Positions 53,510 to 64,000 of a stretch of 64,000 nucleotides of DNA are shown piece by piece; position 1 is the first letter of the stretch, and each line of letters starts with the position of its first letter. The notes under the pieces are model-generated. The model ran no database searches. It was given only the letters and a program-made list of their open reading frames with translations, and had not been told where the DNA came from. The translations under genes were made by a program, and so were the position numbers. The stretch comes from Ornithodoros turicata (Eukaryota > Arthropoda > Arachnida > Ixodida > Argasidae), in assembly GCF_037126465.1 (NCBI RefSeq), contig NC_088201.1, positions 66,238,879 to 66,302,878 on the forward strand, read 5' to 3'.

Positions 53510-53988
53510 AGGGGTTGCGACAGGTCATCCCAGGTTATTCCAGATCAACGTAACAAAACGGTTCTTTGCACCGATGTGAACCCGCATTGAAAGTTTCACA
53601 GCGAAGAGGGTAATAGAAGTGGCGGAAATGGGCACCGTGAATACAGAAACTCATGCGGCTCTGACATCACAGCCCTCGCCGCCGCCAGTGAAGCAGCGCA
53701 CAAGAAGTCACGTGCTTACGGTTGCCAATGGGAATAGACGCAGCTCTGAGCTCTCTGACGTCTGCACTTTGTTCAGGAGTGTGTATTCGAGGGCTTGTAT
53801 GGTATCTCCCTAAATACAACGCGTAGAAAAATTATTCTTTTTTTCCTAAGTGTTCTTGCATGCAGTACAATGCGTCCATGATGTAACGAACCACATCTAT
53901 GAAAGGTAGAAATCCAGCGAACCGGTAGACCTGTAGTAACCGGCAGATGTGGTGACCTTCCCACATCTATGAATGTGTCCCAACCCCT
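53510..53988. mobile_element. TTAA-flanked MITE (piggyBac-like target)
   Basis: AGGGGTTGCGACA at the left and, reversed, AGGGGTTGGGACA at the right differ at one of 13 bases. TTAA lies directly outside both ends (53506-53509, 53989-53992), the target of piggyBac-type transposases. 479 bp, no transposase. Frames inside (such as 53619-53813) have no known motif. Confidence 0.75.
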
Positions 53989-54573
53989 TTAAACTCTGCG
54001 GAACAAAACAAGATGTAGCGATGAAAACTTGGGAGTTGGGGATAGGAAAGTTTATGAAATGGAAAGGGAGGCTCCCGTGCATTGGAGTAGGCTATACCTA
54101 GCTATACCTATGTCAACATGGCGGGCACCGGAAAGTCGTGTGCAGGAACCGCTAGGGGCGCTACCGTTGCAGCAACCGAAACGAAGTCCATATGGATACT
54201 CATTACTGTTATGCACCGGTAGCGCCCCTGGCTGTATCCACACAGCTCTATGGACACCACCATTTTGGCATATCGGTATAGCATATATTCTAATGTACGG
54301 AAGCTCCAGTTTCAGTCGCTATAATTATATTATTACGGAGAGTTTAATTTCCACGGTTATTCTGTAGCTTCAGCTCGCATAAATGCGTCGTCGTGAGCCA
54401 CCGGAAGTTCGTCCCATAAACAGGTAACGAGCTACGTGTGCAAATGGCCACTTAAGTTTTTCTGCACACACTTTTTATTTTGCACGGTGGCTGTGGGTAT
54501 CACAAGAAAGCTCGTAACAGTGTTCGTTTAGCTTTGTTTTGAGTCGGGACTGTCGCTTCCATGGAACACCCAG

Positions 54574-54726
54574 CCCGAGCAGCAAAATGTACTGAAAGTC
54601 GAGTGCAATAGGGGTGGACGGGTAGGTGGAAGGCCTTGAACACACTCGTGAAACTCAAGGACGTTGACAAGACACATAACGTCCACCCCTATTGCACTCG
54701 ACTTTCAGTACATTGTGCTGCTTGGG
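54574..54726. mobile_element. Palindromic MITE (CCCAAGCAGCAC family), copy 3
   Basis: 153 bp with inverted ends CCCGAGCAGCAAAATGTACT and GTACATTGTGCTGCTTGGG. The interior matches copy 1 (33303-33455) closely, including GGTGGACGGGTAGGTGGAAGG and CCTTGAACA(C/G)ACTCGTGAAACT. Confidence 0.88.
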
Positions 54727-56152
54727 AGGATGGCTGAATCAACCCATGGATACAGACCACTGTTGCGTTGTTCACGACCCTACATGCCTGGCTACGTGTT
54801 CTGAAAAGTTACTACCATGAAGCCCGGATGACGCGATACCCCTTCACATATCACCCGTCAGCCCGTTTGGCTGACTTTGCGGCTTTTTTTTTTTTTTTTC
54901 TTCTTTCTTTTCCTCTTCTAAAAAATATATTCCCCCAACATTCCCCAGGTTTCCAACGTTGTTGTTGACATTTATCAGACGGAGACAGCAGACAGTCGTC
55001 GTATCTCGTGGTATCAGCTGCGTTATCGCGTGTCGCACAGCTGCAGAAAAGTTAGGACTCCTCTGTCACCGTACATCTCTCCTCTATTGCTTATCTCGAC
55101 TATTTTTGGAACAGCCTCTCCAAAGTTCATAAAGACGCGAGCATTTTGCCGTCGTCAACATTGTGGCAGTCGTAGTAACACCGAGTCAGTTGTAAACACA
55201 ACGCGCTGAGCGCGCGCTGTTTTTTGTGGTTTCGAGTCCGGGAGAGTTTCAAGAGACCTCTTCGAAACCCCGGAAAACGACAATCCTTAACTGAATGAGA
55301 GGATTCTAAACGGTCAGCACGTGGCCAGCGATCCCGCTCTTCTATTTTCCACTCCGTTCGGCCATTTCCATCAGTGACCACCAGTGAAAAAAAGAACATA
55401 AAGCACAGAGAAGGTCGATCAGTGGCGTCATATTAACAGAACCACGCTTTCTGTGGGCTGCCGAATCCGGCCTCTGGCTGGAGTCTCCCAGATGACATCT
55501 GGTTACAATAATGACGCAACGGATATGTTATCAACCATTCTGTAAGAGAGAGAGATGAAACAGAAGTCGTCACAGCTACTTCACCATTTCTGAATGCTTG
55601 GATAATCCTGGCCCTAAGCCCACAGCCCCAACTAAAATGTATGCATCCACGCTTTTCTAGTTTTAAATGCCTTTTAGTACCGCGAAGCACCTATGGCTGT
55701 GAGCTCTGTACAGATGGAGAAGAGACTGCAGGAAGGAGCTGGAGATGGGGGGCGGGGGTAGTGCGCATGTGTGGAGGTGCAAGCGCTCTGTGTTGTGTGT
55801 ATACGTGTTTGTCTCGTGGTCGTCGTTTTAGCGCTCCTAGCCCTATGGAAGACATATACCAACAAGCCCAAAATTGCATCCTCGACTGACTGCTGGGAAA
55901 ACTGTTCCGAAGTCTGTATGAAAAGTCTGCCGGAAAGCCCAGGGAAAAACTCACACAGCACAGCCGCTAATGGGTTCGATCCTACCACCTTTCTTGTCTT
56001 CAGCACGGCCTCGAATCGAAGCCGTGCCAGCCAGCAAATGCTATGCCAACTGGACCACGCTTTTCGCTACGACTAACGTATGTGCTGTTTTCCGCGAACT
56101 GGTGGACGAAAAAAGAAATACTGAAGGCCAGAATAATTTATCCAACTTTAAA
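54727..56152. other. Intergenic DNA without a recognised gene
   Basis: T-rich run at about 54883-54910. A short block at about 55930-56010 (CCCAGGGAAAAACTCACACAG and GGGTTCGATCC) resembles part of a tRNA-derived repeat. No coding sequence is supported. Confidence 0.4.
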
Positions 56153-56425
56153 CTTTAAAGTAGCACAGAAGTCATTTTAACATCCTGTTTTCTTTCTGTA
56201 CAAGTGTTAAGTAGGCCAGTAAAATGCACCATGAGAAGTAATTCGCCACACAGAGTCACAATTATCGAAGAAATTGAATTTAAAGTACGCCACTAAAAGC
56301 AACCCTGCCCAACGGTGCTGGAGAGCAGTACAAGCCTGTGACCTTGCGATGACGCTACACCGTCCGCTCTCGCTGATTGGTTTAGAGTATCGTCTGCTAG
56401 TCAGCTGTTCAGGGCTCTGAAGAAG
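56153..56425. repeat. Dispersed repeat, copy B (match at 27733-28040)
   Basis: Same orientation and block order as copy A: GTAGCACAGAAGTCATTTTA, AGTAATTC(G)CCACACAG, GAAATTGAATTTAAA, GAGAGCAGTACAAGCCTGTG and TCTCGCTGATTGG. Function and class unknown. Confidence 0.75.
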
Positions 56426-57582
56426 CATTGCAGGCAGGGACAATGAAATCCGCCATGCACACGGTCACCCTTTCAATAGACCTATCCCTGTTCACAAATA
56501 AATGACGTCAGATGGTATAACAGCGCCGCCAACTTGGTAGACTGGAGCTACTAAAAATCAATAAGTCACAAGAAAGCCACATTTAAATGTAGTTTTTCAT
56601 ATTGTAAGGTTTTTACGCAATTCCGTGCATATTATTAGTTGTATGGCCCTGTTCTGCGCCATTCTACGGGTAACCCTATCTTTTCGGTAGCCCTTTCTAA
56701 AGATGGCTACCGGGCTTTTCCATCTTCAAGAGCCTGAAGGGCACGAGTTTCTCTCGGAGTGCACGTGGTGTCTCTCATAGACTCACTTCACTGCCTGACG
56801 TCATAGAGATGCGGCGGCGCTGCTGTCCTGTTTCGTGAGCAAAAATTTATCGGTCATCGAGTCACTGGGTGTTTTCAAAGTGGTGCAGCTGTTGGGTGTG
56901 GTGCGCGGCACAGAAAGGCCAAACACGCCATACACACCACGTGGTTTCCCACTCCCTTTTGCCCACCAGTGACATCTGCTCTGTGCGCATGCGCAAATAC
57001 GCCCTCTTGTTTACAAATAGAAGTGGGTCTATACAAAGCAAGCGCCAACTAAGTCGTAATAACAAACCACATTCCGCATAGGATTACGACGTTGACATTC
57101 GAGACCATACAACAACCCTCCTCCGGTGGAGCCTTCTTTTCTTTCCGCGGTGGACCGGGAACATGAATGAATACACCAAAGCGACTAAAACGTGACCTTA
57201 TTTGTGTGTACCACTAAACAATGAAGCGACCCTTGACCTTCGTGAAGGCATATGGCTTTGTGAAACCGGCTGTTTCGGTTTCGCTATGTCTACCAACGTC
57301 ATGATTACGTCACGGTGAGCTTTCTTCCGTAGAGGTCTATTCCTAATCTCCCCCTAGGGAACAGGTTTACTGACTACAAAAGGAGAAAGCCCTCGCACAC
57401 AAAAAGTAAAAGACAGGCGCTGACCTCGACTGACCGCGCAGACGGTATGACTTCATTGGTCGTCCTTCTCCTTCTTGTTCACCCCGGGAGGCGAGTCGAG
57501 AGTGAACAAGTGCGCCTGGGTTTGTGTATGTTTCTTTCTTTCTTCTTTTTTTTTCTGAGGAAAAGGCTGCATGCATCAAAAC

Positions 57583-58128
57583 TAGGGGTGGGCCAACCGA
57601 ATCCTCGAATCCTAGGCAGGGATTCGAGATCCGGGAATCCGAATGCCAGTGCCCAAAAAAGCGAATCTTTCGAATCCACCAACCACGTTTTGTTTGTTTC
57701 TTTTTAAAATTGGCGCCTCTGGAGTCCATCGAAAGCCTGATTGGCCGGAGGCCGTTTTCTTGCTTGTTTGTTTACATTAATCTGGACTGAGAGTTCAAGC
57801 AGGAACTCTCATTACAAGTTTAAAAGTAACATGGTTTTGCTTGTGATCGTTTCTTAGTTTTGAAAGAATTCAGACTCGAGAGTTTATGTATTTCCTGTAG
57901 TCGATTAACAACATGTTAAATAAATTACATTTAGGAAGAAGTATACGAGTATGTTTCCTCCTGCAAGTCAACTATTATTTAATTTGTTTTTCATTAAACA
58001 TATATATCAAATTCTGCTTCAAAACACTTTTCAGTGGAAGTGTTTCTCCCCTGGCATTTTAAACTCTGTTTTTAAGATATAAATAATATTTTTAATATTT
58101 TGGATGGCACTCCGTACCCCTTTAAGAG
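57583..58128. mobile_element. GAATCC-rich repeat element, copy B
   Basis: The left end GGGGTGGGCCAACCGAATCC and the first 500 bp match the minus strand of 35983-36613. The right part differs: it ends GGATGGCACTCCGTACCCCT just before TTAA, a sequence also seen in part near 28370-28392. The right end may belong to another element. Confidence 0.65.
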
Positions 58129-58669
58129 CTCCCTAGCAAACATCAGTAAGTAGGACACAAACTTATGCTTGCTAATGCCTACGTCACTCTAAAATAGGGG
58201 CTGGACGCTCACATGAGGTTCGTTTTTCTCGTTTATTTCGAAAGCTACGAGGCTTTGCTGAATGAACCTTGGTACACCTCCCCTTTTTTTTATTCTTCTT
58301 CTTCTATCGGTCGTCATCATCATCATCAAGTTTGGTACACAGCACCTACACATATCTCACAGTCAGACATATTTTGAATCTCATGACTAGCGGACATGTA
58401 GCAACTGAAGATTGCTGAATATTACGACGTGATTTCCCTTATTCACCAGGTTCGCTTAACTCATTCGTGAACACAATGAACATTCGTAGCGGTATCCTCT
58501 AGCGGTGCCTCGAGCTCTCTCTGCAAGCGCGGGCTAATCCAGAAGGGGTGGTATGGCCAGGATGGCACTCCCTAACATATATTCTGTCCTTCTTCGTAAG
58601 TGTCTAGTTATTTAATATTCTTTGCATATAGAGCATAATACATTCTGTCGTAATTATTACCATAATGAC

Positions 58670-58838
58670 AATAGTCATACTGCATATGTCATACGCTGTC
58701 GCCTCTACATACGTAAGGAATAGCGTTGGTGGTTCTGTGCACGCGCAAGACATAAACAAAGCTTTGCTCGTTGCGCAGGACCACCACGTTATCCCTTACG
58801 TACGCGAAGGCGACAGCGTACGATATACTAAAACTCAC
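58670..58838. mobile_element. Palindromic MITE, copy 2 of the family at 15437
   Basis: The right half ends GCGTACGATATACTAAAACTCACTA and mirrors the left half (ATACGCTGTCGCC, ACGTAAGGAATAGCGTTGGTGG). It shares GCGTTGGTGGTTCTG and the CGTACG core with 15437-15602. The left terminus is decayed, so its exact start is uncertain. Confidence 0.7.
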
Positions 58839-60229
58839 TAATAATGGGAGCGGACGGGAGTCTCCCCTGCATTTATGAGAAATACTTCATGCGAATTATC
58901 CGTTTACGTAGCAGCAACATGGGCTTCCCCCATGATATGAAAGGAGCAATTAAAGGAACGCAAGCGGACGACGCGGACGACTTAGCAAAGCGTCTGTGTT
59001 TTATCTTCGCTCCAGGTAAACGTAATGCTTTTCCCTTTTAACGGCCACTGAACATGTACGTAAGGCATTCTGCGTAAGAAAGGGTGATTATTTTAAGGTA
59101 GACGTTAATCTAAATGTTGTTTACCGACCAAGTGTGCCTCAACGAAGCAGCCCGCGTGTTGCAAAATGCTTCCTCGTTATTTAATTCCTCTTGCCGTAAC
59201 GGTGGAACGGTGCAAAATTCGCCAGATACGCACGCAAGCATATGTGCCTCAAACGGTTAAGAAATACTGCCAGAAGGCACGTCACGGAAAAACAATTTGT
59301 TGTAGAGCTGGGAAAACTTGGAAGTCGCCTCATGCCGTTGCATCTACTCCGATTCTCTTTGTTTTACGTTTGCAACGAAAGAGAAATTACATACTATTCA
59401 ATGCGGTAAGCGAAATAGACAACGATGACAGCCAGCGAATGAACGCCAACTGAAGCCCGCCGCCATTGTGCGGGTTCTCCCGCTTCTACCGGGAGGCATC
59501 GCAGCGAGGTATTTTCCCTCGAACTGAAAGAAGCAGGAAAACCAGGAGGGGACCGTTTTCTTTGCTGTGGCTCGCTGTGGCCTTGATAAAGGAGTTGGCT
59601 CATACAACGGGCGAAGGGTGGGCTCTCACACACCGGGAAGGCATTGGCACTGCTTCGGCACGCACTACAAAATTCTTCCGGGCGCTGAATACTTTTGTCG
59701 CGTTCCAAGTGGCACCTCAAATATGCACCACGTAATCCCGATCGTAGCTGCAGTTCATTGAAAATTGAGAGCGCCTCTAATACTAATTTATTATTTTTGG
59801 CGAGAGCTTCTCTTTGGAATCACTTCTGAACTGCATGTTACCAGCCCCATTTCTGTCTCTGTGACTTACTTCTCTTCAGTAACTTTTTCGTGCAATTTTT
59901 AATGAAATCGATTTTCGCCGGTTTTCATGGTCACTTGTTGGGAACGGATAACTTGCGCAAGTGCAGAGTGAACGAAGTACCATCGACTATTACAATAGGG
60001 ATCGAGTACACCCCAACTTGATGTGATGTGTGTGATGTGATCAAGAAAAAAATGGGATGTGAGTTTCGACGAAGTCTAACTGGCTACCCCAGTACACTTA
60101 CACAAACAGATGATGAGATGATGAAAAAACAGAGATGATGTCCAGAGAGAACAGATATGGTAATGGAGTTCAACGTGTAGTTCAAAAGTTTCGACCAAGT
60201 GAGGGTAAAACTTCGGAATTGCTGGGGGC
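58839..60229. other. Intergenic DNA without a recognised gene
   Basis: Frames of 89-108 codons on both strands near 59394-59735 overlap and show no known motif. A GATG-rich microsatellite lies at about 60020-60140. Nothing else is identifiable. Confidence 0.4.
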
Positions 60230-60545
60230 CCACATAGGACACATCACACATTCAGGGTGTCATAGGATATCCATAAGCTCGGTTGCATGCAGAAAGTCTT
60301 CAACTGCCCTTAGCGCCTTGTCGGACGACAGAGGACCTCACAGCTTCGTGATGTCGAAGGTTCGGGAGTCCACACGAGAGAGGCTTGTCTCTAATGCCCT
60401 TGGAGCATCAACGTATTTCTGACACCTGAGAAGGATGTGTTCTACATCCTCTAGAACGCCACACTCACTACAGTTCACTTGTTTTATTCGTAACGAATGC
60501 TTTGTCTTCTCCATACTAGAGTGCAGCTGTTTCGATCGCGTTCAT
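60230..60545 (-). pseudogene. LINE ORF2 C-terminal fragment (CCHC and tail)
   Basis: On the minus strand CSECGVLEDVEHILLRCQKY is a CX2CX8HX4C knuckle of the kind found at the end of LINE ORF2 proteins. It is followed by TFDITKL, a TGA where Leu is usual, and GPLSSDKALRAVEDFLHATE. The rest of ORF2 is missing. Confidence 0.75.
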
Positions 60546-61035
60546 ACAGACGTGGACATTTTACGTGGAAACTATCTTACGCGGATATGGCTGAAAATCG
60601 TATTTCATTACAGACAGTCAGTCACTACCCTGCTTTTCGTACAGAACAGTGTCCATACGCGCGTAGGCAGTTCGATATCGATACCGGCGTCGATACGTGC
60701 TGCCAGGATTTGTGATCGACACAGACGTCGTGGTGTATTACTCTTCTTTTCTTCCTTCAAGAAACATTCTCACTCCGCACGCCCGGCGGAATAAAAAAAA
60801 AGACATTGCAAACAGAACATGCCTGGAGAACTAAGCACGGTTTTATTAGCTCATACTCTCGCACATACCCATTTTTTTCTTTCTTTCAATCAATCAATCA
60901 ATCATACTCTCGCGTGCCGAAGATACGCACATCTGTGTACACAAAGCTGATGATGAGAAGAAGGGAAAAAAAAAAAAAAGACGACGACGAAAGTCCTAGC
61001 AATGTCGGACTGGCCAGTCCAGTCCATCTACACTA
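60546..61035. other. Intergenic DNA without a recognised gene
   Basis: It contains a (CAAT)n microsatellite at about 60885-60904 and an A13 run at about 60967-60979. No gene is supported. Confidence 0.4.
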
Positions 61036-61634
61036 CAGGGTTAGTCTAGCAAACGTCACACATTTTTATCGCATCGGAAAAATAGAAGACGTGGTTTATC
61101 CAACCTCAAACTTTGCGTACTGGCAGCCATTTGTCTGAAGTTTTGTTGGAATTTTTTGTGAACGTTATGGTCCTCTAGAAGAACAATTAAAAGTCAAGCG
61201 AAATTCCACTCTATGCATTTTCTATGGCCTATCTCACTCACAAGCCGCCATTTTCTCCTATGTGCGCTTCATTTTCATTGCGCCACACACAGGTGGCACC
61301 AGTATACAGAACAAGACTGGAACAAGAGGATTGGTGCATAACATCAGAATCGGCATGTAACATCGTTGTAGGCAGCGCGACCTGTGTGAAGTGATATGTG
61401 AAGCTGACACAAGAAAAAATGGCGGTGTTTGTGCGGAATAGGCCATTGAAAATGCATGGGGCGAGATTTTGTTTGATTTTTAATTTTCTTTCTACATGAC
61501 CATATCACTTACAAAAAATTTGAATGAAACTTCAGACAAGTGGCTATCAGCCTACAAAGTTTTGGATGGGCCAAACCCAGTCTTCTATTTTTATAGTACG
61601 ATCAAAATGTGTAACGTTTGCTAGAATAACCCTG
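61036..61634. mobile_element. CAGGGTTA foldback element
   Basis: About 220 bp at each end are inverted copies. The left end reads CAGGGTTAGTCTAGCAAACG and the reversed right end CAGGGTTATTCTAGCAAACG, with TA on both sides (61034-61035, 61635-61636). The arms share GCCATTTGTCTGAAGTTT-like and GCATTTTC(T/A)ATGGCCTATT-like blocks. 599 bp, no coding frame. Confidence 0.85.
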
Positions 61635-61841
61635 TAGATTAATCAAGAAAATGAGAAAAGAAAAGTAGAAAGGACGAGGGAAGTAGTAGTAGCAGGGGAG
61701 GGTGAAAGTTCAACCGACGGGAATCACCAGGGGAAAACGCTTGCCAAGTACCCGCACACACTTAAATAGGGAAAGGCACAAAATGGCTATCATTCGCGAT
61801 TCTTATATAGTTCCTTCCTTTGTATTCCTATAGTAGTTGCA

Positions 61842-61869
61842 ATATTCCAGTAATATATTACTGGAATAT
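61842..61869. repeat. 28-bp perfect palindrome
   Basis: ATATTCCAGTAATA followed directly by its reverse complement TATTACTGGAATAT, without a spacer. AT-rich; it lies right beside the next repeat element. Confidence 0.9.
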
Positions 61870-61870
61870 A

Positions 61871-62473
61871 CAATCATGTCTTATTATCCGGACACCTCGG
61901 TAGTCTCTCCCCACATCGTCCGGATAACGAATTTTTTTAAGAGAATCAAGCCAATCTGGCACACGTTATTTTAGGAGGTATTCGAAAGTGGTTGTTTCAA
62001 GTTGCCGGGCGTCTCTGAGACGTGTGACAGAAGCCCGGCTGACACTCTGCATGATCTCTCTTTCCTCCAGAATGTCGTAGATCGTGGGTGTTCCGACGTC
62101 AGCACCCAGCGCGTCTTTAGCGCAGGCTTGAAGGCCAGAACACATTCCCTGGGCCTGTCTAGCCGACACCCGCACATCGACTTATTGTGCCCTGTCCCCA
62201 TGTGGAACATGGACACCTCTCGCGCTTCACCGGAGCCATTTCGACTGTCTGTCCACACTAGTGACAGATTTCTAAGCAAAAAGGGGTCAAGGAGTATACC
62301 AGAAGGCTCCAGGGAAGGTGACGTAGCTTCGGCACAGTGCCGACGCCAGCAAATGCTAAGGACGGAGGACACTGACAACTATTTCCGGATAAGCGAATCA
62401 GAGTGACACTAGTTCTGAAACATTGCTTCCAGGACTGCATGTCCGAATACGGATAACGAATTCCGGTTAACTG
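61871..62473. mobile_element. Possible pogo-like non-autonomous element
   Basis: TTATCCGGACA and GTCCGGATAACGAATTTTT near the left, and CGGATAACGAATTCCGGTTA at the right, are the GGATAACGAA-type words seen at pogo ends. A TA precedes 61871, but the right flank is not TA. A minus-strand frame (61971-62378) crosses most of it without recognisable transposase motifs. Confidence 0.35.
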
Positions 62474-62896
62474 AATACAAAACTAATGATTGCAACAAGC
62501 TCGTTCCCGATCAAGCAGACCGAACAACGAGACATGACATGTAACAACACATCATACACTTCCAAGTGACATTTTTTGCGAGGGAAACCGGTTTCATCCT
62601 GACACAGTCCTAATAACTTGGCGCATAACCTCGAAACACGCGTTTCACCCTCTGCCAGACAGCTAAGACGAAGTGGTAAGAGTGTACGAGGTGAGGGCGA
62701 TCAACAGTTTCACAGGTTGTGCACGCAACATTTTTAGTCGCTCTTGTTAGCAAATATAGATAACGGAAGGAAAATACGACACGCAATAAGTTACTTTCCG
62801 ACTACCAGGAACTAAAGACTTACCGTAATCGGTGAGATATGCAACTGCAATCGCGGTCGTAGCTTTTTATTTTCCAATAGCGTGTAACGTGTCCCA

Positions 62897-63015
62897 TATA
62901 CAGGGTGTTTACTGAGGGGGGGGGGGATATATTTATTAGACCAAAGGAAAAAAAAACGGGGGGGAAGGTCAGCCAAACGGGACGTCGCCACGTCGGCTTG
63001 CTATTCGGCAAAGAA
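62897..63015 (-). repeat. Terminal-repeat scrap and LINE-type 3' tail, copy 4
   Basis: TACAGGGTGTTTACTGAG is followed by a G run (62916-62926) and the minus-strand tail family: TATATTTATTAGACC, a purine tract, GGTCAGCC and CGGCTTGCTATTC. Same layout as 47796-47900. Confidence 0.6.
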
Positions 63016-63314
63016 AAAAAGAATAAATGAAAGAAGAATAAAATAAACAAAAAAGAAAAGAAATTAATTAGGAAATAAAGGATAAACTAACAAACGGTGA
63101 AAGAAGGATGAGATGGATTACAGAAGAAGATGACTTTAAAAGAAAAGCATGAGGTTAATTAATGCGTTGAGGGTGAGAGTGGGGCACTGAAGAGTGAGAT
63201 TGCACGACTGGAGTTCACATATGCTGTTCATAAGACCTGAATCGCTCAAGACAGTCAAAACTGCTTTACTGTTTACGGGGTGTTTATTTTACTAACTTAC
63301 TAACTAACTAACTA

Positions 63315-64000
63315 CAGGGTGTTTATCTTTATCCTTTACATATTTTTTATTAAAAAGCTATGAGAGCAGCACAGATGTCGTTTTTGCAGTTGAGTTATGC
63401 GGCTTGGCGGACACCCTCTGGAAGAGAGTAACTAGAAGATGACTAATTACCTAAAATTCATTAATCAACTATTTAATTAGGGAATTTTGGGCAAAAGCGA
63501 GATAGCGAAACGGGAGACAATCCCCGTTGAAAGCCATTCGATATTTTACAAATCCAGAAAAGAGCGCGTGCCGCGAAATATCCATCGCTGAATTTCGGTA
63601 TGCAAATGAGCCGAAGCCGAAGAAGCGCGCCTCAAGAGCGCATCAACTACGCCGACGGAGGTTTATCTGACCAACAGATCGGCACCTACTCCAATCATCT
63701 CCATCGCTCCAAATCACGTGGCCCTGTGACGTGGTTTTGAGGGCTGTGCTCCTCGCGTTCCCGGTCCCCGCGGTTCCGGTTTCGGCTGATTTGCCTGTCA
63801 AAATTTGGGGATGGATATTTCAACGCACGTGCGGGTTTCAGGATTTGTTAGACGTGGAATGGCTTTGAACGCGGACAGTCTCTGATTCTGCTATCTCGGT
63901 TTTGCCCGAAATCCCCTAATTAACTAGTTCATAGATTTTAGGTAATTAGTCATCTTGTAGTTGCATAATTTCTTCGCGAGGATGTCTACCATGCCGTATA
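63315..64000. mobile_element. CAGGGTGTTTATC foldback element, cut by the window end
   Basis: After a (TAAC)n microsatellite and a TA (63313-63314), CAGGGTGTTTATCTTTATCC opens an inverted-repeat element. The block 63430-63510 (AGATGACTAATTACCTAAA, GGGCAAAAGCGAGATAGC) is mirrored at 63885-63960. The right terminus lies beyond 64000. Confidence 0.75.

Noticed and set aside
56862..57081. THAP-type zinc-finger exon
   Set aside because: The Cys spacing does not fit C2CH THAP, and both strands show equal-length frames.
61971..62378. 135-codon minus-strand frame as a transposase
   Set aside because: No HTH or DDE motif could be found. It may be the non-coding interior of a pogo-like element.

Overview
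ORGANISM. This is eukaryotic, repeat-rich DNA. It holds one gene split by introns, a dense load of class I and class II transposons, long poly-G/poly-C runs and two tRNA-like SINE families. The overall character suggests a chelicerate arthropod, most likely a tick. That is my inference; nothing here fixes the species. LAYOUT. 1-1337: anonymous DNA. 1338-4899: a Ty3/gypsy-type LTR retrotransposon with two matching 359-bp LTRs. It keeps gag and protease but has lost most of pol. 4900-6270: anonymous DNA with a hairpin cluster. 6270-7545: a decayed hAT transposase. 7554-16047: a second hAT element with an exact 8-bp target duplication, inserted into the first. It carries a broken hAT transposase (13157-15415), a CR1/jockey-like LINE (about 8440-12855), a mariner fragment, a pair of tRNA-derived SINEs between and beside 129-bp inverted arms, and a palindromic MITE. 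16790-18268: a third, non-autonomous hAT-like element containing foldback elements. 18890-40100, minus strand: the only host gene, a 14-exon diacylglycerol O-acyltransferase 1 (DGAT1). Its introns hold an apparently intact Tigger/pogo transposon (28503-30714), a foldback element with nested insertions (31993-34068) and several MITEs. 40300-64000: no host gene found. This part is made of MITEs, a deleted mariner (44865-45805), SINE copies, LINE 3' ends, a TTAA-flanked MITE (53510-53988), long homopolymers and a foldback element cut by the window end. HOW THE PARTS RELATE. The DGAT1 exons join without a frame break into 465 residues and keep the MBOAT catalytic histidine and the acyl-CoA-binding motifs, so the gene is probably functional despite about 18 kb of intron. 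Except for the Tigger element, every transposase I recognise is broken. Several nesting events can be ordered from target duplications and from an intact sister copy of an insertion site. No CRISPR array, operon, rRNA gene or prokaryotic gene cluster was seen.
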